Positions 42,528-50,773 of a DNA stretch of 64,000 bases are shown here, piece after piece. A program made the translations under genes and the position numbers. A model generated the notes under the pieces. That model saw only the letters and a list, made by a program, of their open reading frames with translations. It made no database searches and was not told where the DNA came from. How positions within the stretch are numbered: position 1 is the stretch's first letter; each line of letters opens with the position of its first letter. Source of the stretch: CAZJFH01 sp964545205 (GTDB taxonomy: Bacteria > Pseudomonadota > Alphaproteobacteria > Rhodospirillales > Magnetospirillaceae); NCBI GenBank assembly GCA_964545205.1, contig CAZJFH010000009.1, positions 1 through 64,000 on the forward strand, read 5' to 3'.

Positions 42528-43339
42528 AGCTCGGTCCTGAGATCCCACAGCTCCGGGAACAGCCGCACCTCCAGCATGCGCCGCAGATAGGGCACGCCGG
42601 GGGTGCCGCCGGTTCCCGGCTTGGCGCCGATCACCCGCTCGACGGTGGTGACGTGGCGGAAACGCCACTGGCGCAGCGCGTCCTCGAGGTCGACCAGCTT
42701 CTCGGCCAGTTCGTACAGGCTCCAGTGGCGCCCGGGCGCGCGGTAGACGGCGGCCCAGGCGGCGCGGACGCCGTCGTCGGGCCGGTAGGCCTGCGTGAAG
42801 TCGCGCTCCAGGCGATCGGCCGGCACGGCGAGGCCGGCGCGGGCCAGGGCGCGGATCGCCTCGTCGTAGAGGCTGGGCGCCCGCAGCGCGTCGTCGAGCC
42901 GGGCGGCGATCTCGGGGCGGTGGCGGTGGGGATTGACCATGGCGGCGTTCTTGTTGCCGAGCAGGAACTCGATCATCCGGTACTGGTAGGACTGGAAGCC
43001 CGAGGACCTGCCGAGGAACGGCCGGAACGCGGTGTATTCGCTGGGCGTCAGCGTCGCGAGCACGTCCCAGGCCTGGATCAGCACGCCCATCACCCGCGAC
43101 ACCCGCGCCAGCATCTTGAACGCCGGGCCGAGGTCGTCGGCGGCGATCTGCGCCTTGGCCGCCGACAGCTCGTGGATCACCAGCTTCAGCCACAGCTCGG
43201 TGGTCTGGTGCTGGACGATGAACAACAGCTCGTCGTGGTGCGGCGACAGCGGCGCCTGGGCGCCGAGCAGCGCGTCGAGCCCGAGATAGTCGCCGTAGCT
43301 CATCTCGGCCGAGAAGTCGGTATGGGCGTCGTCGCTCAT
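42524..43339 (-). CDS. kynA: Tryptophan 2,3-dioxygenase
   Basis: A 271-residue heme dioxygenase that opens tryptophan to N-formylkynurenine. Family segments: HHDELLFIVQHQTTELWLKL, FQSYQYRMIEFLLGNKN, HRHRPE, the heme-side RFRHVTTVERVIG and the loop GTGGTPGVPYLRR. It is the third gene of kynB-kynU-kynA, ten bases after kynU. It is of the usual bacterial length. Confidence 0.95.
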   Translation of the reverse strand: MSDDAHTDFSAEMSYGDYLGLDALLGAQAPLSPHHDELLFIVQHQTTELWLKLVIHELSAAKAQIAADDLGPAFKMLARVSRVMGVLIQAWDVLATLTPSEYTAFRPFLGRSSGFQSYQYRMIEFLLGNKNAAMVNPHRHRPEIAARLDDALRAPSLYDEAIRALARAGLAVPADRLERDFTQAYRPDDGVRAAWAAVYRAPGRHWSLYELAEKLVDLEDALRQWRFRHVTTVERVIGAKPGTGGTPGVPYLRRMLEVRLFPELWDLRTEL

Positions 43340-43349
43340 GGCGGGCTCC

Positions 43350-44549
43350 TCAGGTGACGGCGTTGCGGCGGTGGAACTCGGGCCGGTCCCAGGCGCCCTC
43401 GGCGAGGATGCGCGTCAACGCCTGCACCGCGTCCCAGACGTCGAGGTGGCGGACATAGAGCGGCGCGAAGCCGAAGCGCATGAGGTCGGGGGCGCGGACG
43501 TCGCCGATGACGCCCTCGGCGATCAGCGCCTGCATCACCGCATAGGCCTGGGGGTGGCGCAGCGACACCTGGCTGCCGCAGGCCGCCGGGTCGGCGGGAC
43601 CGAACACGGGCAGCGGGCACGCCTGCGCGACGAGGTCGCGGAACAGCCGCGTCAGCGACAGGCTCTTGGCGCGGATCGCCGCCATGTCGACGGCCAGCAG
43701 GTCCTCGACCGCCGCCTCCAGCGCCGCCAGCCCGAGCACCGGCGGCGTGCCGCACAGGGCGCGGCGGATGTCGGGCGCCGGCCGGTAGCCGGTCTCGAAC
43801 GAAAACGGCGCCGCATGGCCCATCCAGCCGGTCAGCGGCTGCGCGAATCCCGCGAGGTGGCGGCGGGCGACGTAGAGGAAGGCCGGCGCGCCGGGGCCGC
43901 CGTTGAGGTATTTGTAGCCGCAGCCGACCGCCAGGTCGACGCCGCAGCCGTCGAGGTCGAGCGGCATCGCCCCGGCGCTGTGGGCGAGGTCCCAGACCAT
44001 CAGCGCCCCGGCGGCGTGCGCCGCTTCGGTGACGGCTTGCATGTCGTGCACGGCGCCGCTGCGATAGTCGACATGCGTCGCCATCACCGCCGCGACCGCG
44101 TCGTCGATGCCCTCTGGCAGCCGCTCGACGAGGCGCAGCTCGGCCAGGCCTTGCGCGACATAGAGGTCGGTCGGGAAATTGCCGCGCTCCGAGACGATCA
44201 CCCGCCGGCCGGGCCGCAGCCGCAACGCCGCCGTCAGCGCCTTGAACAGGTTCACCGAGGTCGAATCGGCGGCGACCACCTGGCCGGGGGCGGCGCCGAT
44301 CAGCCGGCCGATCTTGTCGCCGACGCGGCTCGGCATGTCGATCCAGCCGGCGGCGTTCCACGACCGGATCAGGCCCTCGCCCCATTCGGCGTGAACGGTG
44401 CGCGCCACCGCGTCGGCCGCCGCCCTGGGCAGGGCCCCCAGCGAATTGCCGTCGAGATAGATCACGCCGTCGGGCAGCGCGAACCGCGCGCGGCATCCGG
44501 CCAGCGGATCGGCGGCGTCGAGGGCGAGGACGTCGTCGCGGCCGATCAT
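43350..44549 (-). CDS. kynU: Kynureninase
   Basis: A 399-residue PLP enzyme that cleaves kynurenine to anthranilate and alanine. YLDGNSLG is at 31-38, the phosphate-binding region DSTSVNLFKAL near 95-105, the Asp in VWDLAHSAGA near 185-194, and the PLP lysine is Lys213 in GCGYKYLNGGPG. ATG at 44549 overlaps the kynB stop by ATGA. The product anthranilate feeds the neighbouring plus-strand operon. Confidence 0.95.
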   Translation of the reverse strand: MIGRDDVLALDAADPLAGCRARFALPDGVIYLDGNSLGALPRAAADAVARTVHAEWGEGLIRSWNAAGWIDMPSRVGDKIGRLIGAAPGQVVAADSTSVNLFKALTAALRLRPGRRVIVSERGNFPTDLYVAQGLAELRLVERLPEGIDDAVAAVMATHVDYRSGAVHDMQAVTEAAHAAGALMVWDLAHSAGAMPLDLDGCGVDLAVGCGYKYLNGGPGAPAFLYVARRHLAGFAQPLTGWMGHAAPFSFETGYRPAPDIRRALCGTPPVLGLAALEAAVEDLLAVDMAAIRAKSLSLTRLFRDLVAQACPLPVFGPADPAACGSQVSLRHPQAYAVMQALIAEGVIGDVRAPDLMRFGFAPLYVRHLDVWDAVQALTRILAEGAWDRPEFHRRNAVT

Positions 44550-45184
44550 CGCGCCAACTCGCGCAGCACCGCGCGCACCGGCGCGGCGTCGAGATCGGCG
44601 AGCTTCAACGGCAGGGCGATCAGCTCCCAGTCGCCGGCCGGCACGCCGTCGAGCACCAGGCCTTCGAGGATGCCCATGCCGTGCGCCCGGACCCGGCCGT
44701 GGGCGTCCATCGTCTTCGAGGCCGCCGGGTCGAGCGACGGCGTGTCGACGCCGACCAGCACGACGCCGCGTGCCGCCAACAGGTCGATCGTTTCCGGCGC
44801 CACCGCCGCGAAGTCGGGGTCCCAGGCCTCGGGACTGCGGGCGTAGGTGCGCAGCAGCACCCGCGGCGGCACGCCGTCCAGCGCGCCGTCGAGATGTCGC
44901 GGCCGCACGGTGCCGCGCCCGGCGACGTCGATCAGCCGGCACGGCCCGAGATAGCGGTCGAGGTCGAGCCCGCCGACCGGCGCGCCTTGCGCGTCGTAGT
45001 GCAGCGGCGCGTCGGCATGGGCGCCGGCATGGCTCGACAGGGTGATGCGCGCGACGTTGACCGGGCAGCCGGGACCGATCGCCCAGGTCCGCTCCTCGGC
45101 GTAAGGCGTGTCGCCCGGCCAGCCCGGCATGCCGGGCCGCAGGGCCGGGCTGATGTCCCACAGGCGCCGGTCCATACGGGTCAT
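44546..45184 (-). CDS. kynB: Kynurenine formamidase
   Basis: A metal-dependent amidohydrolase of about 212 residues that turns N-formylkynurenine into kynurenine. The metal motif HAGAHADAPLH is at 52-62 (His52, His56, Asp58, His62), and the C-terminal VGVDTPSLDP segment is conserved. I start at ATG 45184; ATG at 45211 would add nine residues and neither has a clear ribosome site. It is first in kynBUA and divergent from the reductase with under 60 bp between them. Confidence 0.95.
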   Translation of the reverse strand: MTRMDRRLWDISPALRPGMPGWPGDTPYAEERTWAIGPGCPVNVARITLSSHAGAHADAPLHYDAQGAPVGGLDLDRYLGPCRLIDVAGRGTVRPRHLDGALDGVPPRVLLRTYARSPEAWDPDFAAVAPETIDLLAARGVVLVGVDTPSLDPAASKTMDAHGRVRAHGMGILEGLVLDGVPAGDWELIALPLKLADLDAAPVRAVLRELAR

Positions 45185-45238
45185 GTCGGGGCGGCGGGGC
45201 GGCGATGCCATAGGGAAATCGGCGTGCTAAGCTCGCGC

Positions 45239-46144
45239 ATGCTCTACCTCCACGCCCCCGAGAACGAGGACCGCTGGCGCGCCGCCTTCGCCGATGCCGG
45301 CCTGGCCGTCGTCACCGCCGCCGACGCTCCCGATCCCGCCGCCGTCGAATACGTCGCCGCCTGGGCGCCGCCGCCGGGGCTGTTCGCGCGCTTCGCCAAG
45401 CTGAAAGCGGTGTTCGCGCTGGGCGCCGGCGTCGACCGCTTCCTCGGCCGCGACGACCTGCCGGCCTCCGTGCCGCTGCTGCGGCTCGAGGATGCCGGCA
45501 TGGCGGCGCAGATGCTGGACTACGCGCTGTTTTCGGTGCTGTGGTTCCAGCGCGACTTCGACCTCTACGCCCGGCGCGCCGAATGGCGGCCCGAGGCGGC
45601 GCGCGCCGCCGCCGAGACGCGCGTCGGCGTGCTCGGCCTCGGCATGCTCGGCGGCGCGGTGGCGCGCGGCCTGGCCAGTCGCGGCTACGACGTCGCCGGC
45701 TGGCGCCGGGCGCCCGGCGGGTCGGACCTGCCGGTCTTCAGCGGCGGCGATGGCCTGCGGGCGCTGCTGGCGCGCTCGGACGTGGTGATTTCGGTGCTGC
45801 CGGCGACGGCCGAGACCCGCGGCCTGCTCGATGCCGGCAGCCTGGCGCTGCTGCCGCCGGGCGCCGCGGTGGTCAATGTCGGCCGCGGCGACGCGATCGT
45901 GACCGAAGACCTGCTGGCGGCGCTCGATTCGGGGCGCCTGCGCGGCGCCGTGCTCGACGTCTTCGCCGCCGAGCCGCTGCCGGCGGACTCGCCGCTGTGG
46001 ACGCATCCGAAGGTGCTGGTCACCCCGCATGTGGCCGCGGTCACCCCGCCGGGGCCGGCGGCGCGCCAGGTCGCCGCCAATCTCGCCCGGCTCGCGGCCG
46101 GGCGGCCGCCGACGGGACTCGTCGACCGCCGGCGCGGCTATTGA
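45239..46144 (+). CDS. ghrA: Glyoxylate/hydroxypyruvate reductase A-type dehydrogenase
   Basis: A 301-residue D-2-hydroxyacid dehydrogenase of the GhrA type: the NAD(P) motif GVLGLGMLGGAVARGL near 125-140, SVLPATAETRGLLD, NVGRGDAIV and the catalytic His in VTPHVAAVTPP. It reduces glyoxylate or hydroxypyruvate with NADPH. The substrate is inferred from the family. Confidence 0.85.
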   Translation: MLYLHAPENEDRWRAAFADAGLAVVTAADAPDPAAVEYVAAWAPPPGLFARFAKLKAVFALGAGVDRFLGRDDLPASVPLLRLEDAGMAAQMLDYALFSVLWFQRDFDLYARRAEWRPEAARAAAETRVGVLGLGMLGGAVARGLASRGYDVAGWRRAPGGSDLPVFSGGDGLRALLARSDVVISVLPATAETRGLLDAGSLALLPPGAAVVNVGRGDAIVTEDLLAALDSGRLRGAVLDVFAAEPLPADSPLWTHPKVLVTPHVAAVTPPGPAARQVAANLARLAAGRPPTGLVDRRRGY

Positions 46145-46223
46145 GCGCGGGGCGAAGCTCGGGGTTGCGCCGCATCGCCCGGCGGCGCTAAGGGTGGCGC
46201 ATCGTCACCGCGAGCGAGGCCCC

Positions 46224-48020
46224 ATGCCGATCCGCCTGCTGCCCTCCACCCTGGTCAACCGCATCGCCGCCGGCGAGGTCGTCGAGCGGCCGGCCAGCGC
46301 CGTCAAGGAGCTGGTCGAGAACGCGATCGACGCCGGCGCCGGCCGCGTCGAGGTCGTGCTGTCCGAGGGCGGCCAGGCGCTGATCGCGGTCACCGACGAC
46401 GGCTGCGGCATGGGCCCGGACGAGCTGGCGGTCGCGGTCGAGCGCCACGCCACCTCGAAGCTGCCCGACGACGACCTCACCGAGATCCTGACCCTGGGCT
46501 TCCGCGGCGAGGCGCTGCCCTCGATCGGCTCGGTGTCGCGCCTGCGCATCACCTCGCGCCCGGCCGGCGCCGAATCGGCGTGGTCGATCTTCGTCGAGGG
46601 CGGCGTCAAGCACGCGCCCGAGCCGGCGGCGCACCCGCCCGGCACCCGCGTCGAGGTCCGCGACCTGTTCTACGCGACGCCGGCGCGGCTGAAGTTCCTC
46701 AAGGCCGTGCGCACCGAGATCTCGCACGCCGTCGACGTCCTCGAGCGCCTCGGCATGGCGCATCCGCAGGTCGCGCTGTCGCTGACCGACGGCAGCCGCA
46801 GCCTGGTCAGGCTGCCGGCCTGCCGCGGCGCCGGCGCGCGGCTCGAGCGGCTTTCCGCGGTGATGGGCCGCGACTTCGCCGCCAACGCGCTGGAGATCGC
46901 CGCCGAGCGGCAGGGCGTGCGGCTGACCGGCCATGCCGGCCTGCCGACGCTCAACAAGCCGACGACGGCGGCGCAATACCTGTTCGTCAACGGCCGGCCG
47001 GTGCGCGACCGGCTGCTGCACGGCGCGGTGCGCGGCGCCTACCAGGACTTCCTGGCCTCCGACCGCCATCCGCTGGTGGCGCTGTTCGTCGAGCTGCCGC
47101 CGGCCGAGGTCGACGTCAACGTCCATCCCGCCAAGGCCGAGGTGCGCTTCCGCGACCCGGCGCTGGTGCGCGGCCTGATCGTCGGCGCGCTCAAGCACGC
47201 GCTGGCCGAGGCCGGCCACCGCGCCGCCACCACGGTCGCCGGCGCGGCGCTCGGCGGTTTCCGGCCCGGCGGCGCCATGGGCGGCGGCGCAGGCTGGAGC
47301 GCGCCGCCGCGCCCCGACCTGCTCGCCGCGTCCTTCGCCGCCCAGGCGCCGGTCGGGCTCGCCGACCGCCCCGGGCTGCCGAATTTCGACGCGCCGCCGC
47401 AGGCCCGCACCGAGGCGCCGCCGCCGGCCGCCGCCCAGGGCTATCCGCTGGGCGTCGCGCGGGCGCAGCTCCACCACACCTACATCGTCGCCCAGACCGC
47501 CGACGGCCTGGTGCTGGTCGACCAGCACGCCGCCCACGAGCGCCTGGTCTACGAGCGCATGAAGGCGCAGATGGCGGCCGGCGGCGTCGCGCGGCAGATG
47601 CTGCTGCTGCCCGAGGTCGTCGAGCTCGGCGCGGAAGGCGCCGGCCACGTGCTGGCGCGCGCCGGCGAGCTGGCCGCGTTCGGCCTGATCGTCGAGCCGC
47701 TCGGCCCCGACGCGGTGGTGGTGCGCGAGGTGCCGGCGCTGCTCGGCGACGGCGACGTCCAGGGCCTGGTCCGCGACCTCGCCGACGAGATCGCCGAATG
47801 GGGCGAGGCGCTGGCGCTCAACGAGCGCATCGCCGAGGTCTGCGGCACCATCGCCTGCCACGGCAGCGTCCGCGCCGGGCGTTCGCTGTCGGTCGAGGAG
47901 ATGAACGCGCTGCTGCGCCAGATGGAGGCGACGCCGCATTCGGGGCAGTGCAACCACGGCCGCCCGACCTATGTCGAGCTCAAGCTCGCCGACATCGAGA
48001 AGCTGTTCGGGCGCAGCTGA
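46224..48020 (+). CDS. mutL: DNA mismatch repair protein MutL
   Basis: A 598-residue GHKL ATPase. N-terminal ATP motifs: RIAAGEVVERPASAVKELVENAIDAG, DDGCGM, ERHATSK, TLGFRGEALPSI. The C-terminal domain carries DQHAAHERLVYE, which matches the metal-binding endonuclease motif DQHA(X)2E(X)4E, with ACHGSVRAG, CNHGRP and the terminal LFGRS. It is therefore of the nicking type, as expected in bacteria without MutH. The linker (about 335-400) is Pro/Ala-rich. Confidence 0.97.
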   Translation: MPIRLLPSTLVNRIAAGEVVERPASAVKELVENAIDAGAGRVEVVLSEGGQALIAVTDDGCGMGPDELAVAVERHATSKLPDDDLTEILTLGFRGEALPSIGSVSRLRITSRPAGAESAWSIFVEGGVKHAPEPAAHPPGTRVEVRDLFYATPARLKFLKAVRTEISHAVDVLERLGMAHPQVALSLTDGSRSLVRLPACRGAGARLERLSAVMGRDFAANALEIAAERQGVRLTGHAGLPTLNKPTTAAQYLFVNGRPVRDRLLHGAVRGAYQDFLASDRHPLVALFVELPPAEVDVNVHPAKAEVRFRDPALVRGLIVGALKHALAEAGHRAATTVAGAALGGFRPGGAMGGGAGWSAPPRPDLLAASFAAQAPVGLADRPGLPNFDAPPQARTEAPPPAAAQGYPLGVARAQLHHTYIVAQTADGLVLVDQHAAHERLVYERMKAQMAAGGVARQMLLLPEVVELGAEGAGHVLARAGELAAFGLIVEPLGPDAVVVREVPALLGDGDVQGLVRDLADEIAEWGEALALNERIAEVCGTIACHGSVRAGRSLSVEEMNALLRQMEATPHSGQCNHGRPTYVELKLADIEKLFGRS

Positions 48021-48052
48021 CCGGCCGCGCGATCCCGGCGCCGCGTCATCGC

Positions 48053-48373
48053 CTAGGCCCGGTGGGCGGCGCGGGCGGTGGTCAGCCAGGCGCGCTGCAC
48101 GTCGATGGTGCGCCGGGTCCACGGCACGCCGCTGCCGTCCTGGGCGGCGTACAGCTCCTGGGCCAGCGCCTGCACGGCGGCGCCGTCGCTGAGCTCGCTC
48201 TCGCGCGCCACCCGCTCGACGGCTTCGTCGGTCGAGCGGATGCGGTACTGCATGTCGGCGCCGGTCGGCGGCAGCAGCCGCTGGATGCTGAAGTCGCCCT
48301 CGACGGTGCCGCCGACCAGCCGCTGCTGGCAGTAACGCACGATCTGGCCGACGCGGAATTTGTGACGGGTCAT
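48053..48373 (-). CDS. Conserved small hypothetical protein
   Basis: A 106-residue protein: HKFRVGQIVRYCQQRL opens a small SH3-like beta domain, followed by FSIQRLLPPTGADMQYRIRSTDEAVERVARESEL; residues 70-106 are helical. Close relatives occur widely in alphaproteobacteria, without function, as I recall. Convergent with mutL. Confidence 0.75.
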   Translation of the reverse strand: MTRHKFRVGQIVRYCQQRLVGGTVEGDFSIQRLLPPTGADMQYRIRSTDEAVERVARESELSDGAAVQALAQELYAAQDGSGVPWTRRTIDVQRAWLTTARAAHRA

Positions 48374-48553
48374 GGCAGAGGCTCCGGATGGGAAGGGGCC
48401 CGCAGGATTCGCCGGCCATCCCGTTCACATGGGGACGGCGGGCCGGCGGCGCCCGCGGGCATCGGCGCCATATGCCGGCTTGGCCGCCGCGGCACCCCCT
48501 TTCGCGCCGGACGCCTTCCTGCGGCCGGAGCGAACGTGGTAGTCTCCCCGACC

Positions 48554-50344
48554 ATGACCACCGGCATCCTCGCCCCCGCCGACGCCGCCTTCCTCGGCGT
48601 CGAACGTTCGTTCTCCGGCCGCCGCTGGCGGGCGCGGCTGACCGACGACCGCATCGCCCTCGCCCTGTGCCAGCGCCTCGACGTGCCCGAACTGGTCGGC
48701 CGCGTGATGGCCGGCCGCGGCATCGGCCTCGACGAGGCCGAGATCTTCCTCAACCCGACGCTGCGCGACCTGCTGCCCGACCCGTCGCATCTCAAGGACA
48801 TGGACGCCGCCGTCGAGCGCCTGGTCGCCGCGGTGTCGGCCGGCGAGCAAATATGCGTGTTCGGCGACTACGACGTCGACGGCGCCACCTCCTCGGCGCT
48901 GCTGCAGCGATTCTTCGCCGCCGCCGGGGCGCGGGTGCGGGTCTACATCCCCGACCGCGCCGAAGGCTACGGCCCCAGCGTCGCGGCGCTGCGCAAGCTC
49001 AAGGACGAGGGCGTCTCGGTGGTGGTCACCGTCGATTGCGGGGTCACCGCGTTCGAGCCGCTGGAGGCGGCGGCGGCGGCCGGGCTCGACGTCGTCGTCG
49101 TCGACCACCACGGCGCCGAGCCGGCGCTGCCGAAGGCCGTGGCGGTGGTCAATCCCAACCGCCTCGACGAAACCAGTCCGCACGGCCACATGGCCGCCGT
49201 CGGCGTCGCCTTCCTGCTGGTCGTCGCGGTCAATCGCGGGCTGAAGGCCGCCGGCTGGTACGGCGCCGCCGCCGGGCCGGACCTGATGCGCTGGCTCGAC
49301 CTCGTCGCCCTCGGCACCGTCTGCGACGTCGTGCCGCTGGTCGGCGTCAACCGGGCGCTGGTCGCCCAGGGGCTCAAGGTGGCGGCGAAGCGCGGCAATG
49401 CCGGGCTGGCGGCGCTGGCCGACGTCGCCGGCGTGCGCGAGCGGCTCGACGCCTACCATCTCGGCTATCTGCTCGGACCGCGCGTCAATGCCGGGGGGCG
49501 CGTCGGCAACGCCGATCTCGGCGCCCGGCTGCTCGCCTGCGACGATCCCGCCGAGGCCGCCGAGCTGGCGCGCCGGCTCGACGAGTTCAACCGCGAGCGC
49601 CAGGAGATCGAGGCGGCGGTGCTGGACCAGGCCGTCGCCCAGGCCGAAGCCATGGTCGACGAGTCCGGCCCGGTGCTGGTCGCCGCCGGCGACGGCTGGC
49701 ATGCCGGCGTCATCGGCATCGTCGCCGGCCGGCTCAAGGAGCGCTTCGGCCGCCCGGCGCTGGTCATCGCCTTCGAGGGCGACGAGGGCAAGGGCTCGGG
49801 CCGCTCGGTGCCCGGTCTCGATCTCGGCACGACGGTGATCGCCGCCCGCCAGGCCGGCATCCTGAGCAAGGGCGGCGGCCACGCGATGGCCGCCGGCTTC
49901 TCGCTGGCCCGCGAGCGCCTCGCCGACTTCCGCGCCTTCCTCGCCGAACGCTTCCGCGATCTCGACGCCGGCGCCCTGGCGCCGAGCCTGAGCCTCGACG
50001 GCGCCCTCGACGCCGCGGCGGCCAGCCTGTCGCTGGTCGACGGCCTGCGCCGGCTGGGGCCGTTCGGCTCCGGCAACGCCGAGCCGCGGTTCGCGGTCAC
50101 CAACGCCCGCGTGCAGTACGCGTCGGTGGTCGGCAACGGCCATGTCCGCTGCACCCTGAGCGGCCCGCGCGGCGGCCGCGTCAAGGCCATCGCCTTCCGC
50201 GCCGCCGAGTCCGAACTCGGCCACGGCCTGCTCAACGCCGCCGGCGCGCCGCTGCACGTCGCCGGCTGCCTGCGCCACGACACCTGGAACGGCGCCAACG
50301 GCGTGCAGATGTTCATCGACGACGCCGCGGCGGTGCGGGGGTAG
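48554..50344 (+). CDS. recJ: Single-stranded-DNA exonuclease RecJ
   Basis: A 596-residue DHH-family 5'-3' exonuclease for recombination and mismatch repair. Motif I FGDYDVDGATS, VVDHHGAE (DHH box), LGTVCDVVPL, the linking helix, DHHA1 with KGGGHAMAAGF, then the C-terminal OB domain. It sits after mutL, separated by the minus-strand small gene. The start ATG at 48554 is the first that keeps the family N-terminus. Confidence 0.95.
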   Translation: MTTGILAPADAAFLGVERSFSGRRWRARLTDDRIALALCQRLDVPELVGRVMAGRGIGLDEAEIFLNPTLRDLLPDPSHLKDMDAAVERLVAAVSAGEQICVFGDYDVDGATSSALLQRFFAAAGARVRVYIPDRAEGYGPSVAALRKLKDEGVSVVVTVDCGVTAFEPLEAAAAAGLDVVVVDHHGAEPALPKAVAVVNPNRLDETSPHGHMAAVGVAFLLVVAVNRGLKAAGWYGAAAGPDLMRWLDLVALGTVCDVVPLVGVNRALVAQGLKVAAKRGNAGLAALADVAGVRERLDAYHLGYLLGPRVNAGGRVGNADLGARLLACDDPAEAAELARRLDEFNRERQEIEAAVLDQAVAQAEAMVDESGPVLVAAGDGWHAGVIGIVAGRLKERFGRPALVIAFEGDEGKGSGRSVPGLDLGTTVIAARQAGILSKGGGHAMAAGFSLARERLADFRAFLAERFRDLDAGALAPSLSLDGALDAAAASLSLVDGLRRLGPFGSGNAEPRFAVTNARVQYASVVGNGHVRCTLSGPRGGRVKAIAFRAAESELGHGLLNAAGAPLHVAGCLRHDTWNGANGVQMFIDDAAAVRG

Positions 50345-50356
50345 CGGGCGTCCTTC

Positions 50357-50761
50357 GAGACGCGGCCCTGCGGGCCGCTCCTCAGGACGAGGTTCGTTCC
50401 AAGCGCCTCACGCGATCCAAGTGCCTCATGCTGAGGAGGCCGGCGGCGCGCCGCCGGCCGTCTCGGACGATTTCTGCACCTTCCCCGTCGAGGTCTTGGG
50501 CAGGTCGGCGAACGAGACGCGGCCCTGCGGGCCGCTCCTCAGGACGAGGTTCGATCCAAGTGCCTCACGCGATCCAAGTGCCTCATGCTGAGGAGGCCGG
50601 CGGCGCGCCGCCGGCCGTCTCGGACGATTTCTGCACCTTCCCCGTCGAGGTCTTGGGCAGGTCGGCGAACGAGACGCGGCCCTGCGGGCCGCTCCTCAGG
50701 ACGAGGTTCGATCCAAGTGCCTCATGCTGAGGAGGCCGGCGGCGCGCCGCCGGCCGTCTCG
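50357..50761. repeat. 157-bp tandem repeat containing a copied ligase 3' coding segment
   Basis: Units start at 50357, 50514 and 50671, exactly 157 bp apart; the third is partial (lacks one 18-bp inner repeat and the ligase segment). Each has GC-rich inverted parts (CGGCCCTGCGGGCCG; GGCCGGCGGCGCGCCGCCGGCC). Units 1 and 2 each contain a 49-bp segment (50465-50513 and its copy at 50622-50670) that nearly equals the reverse of the acyl-CoA synthetase 3' end at 50800-50849. Confidence 0.85.
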
Positions 50762-50773
50762 AAGCATGCCCCC

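Noticed and set aside
38856..43193. 1445-codon minus-strand open frame
   Set aside because: It lies antisense to the monooxygenase/reductase and NnrS genes and across kynA in a wrong frame; low-complexity Arg/Gly/Ala content shows a shadow.
46188..48428. 746-codon minus-strand open frame
   Set aside because: Antisense to mutL, which has every family motif; no domain in this frame.
50345..50773. CRISPR array at the 157-bp repeats
   Set aside because: Repeat units are long, contiguous and contain coding-derived sequence; no short repeats with unique spacers and no cas genes.
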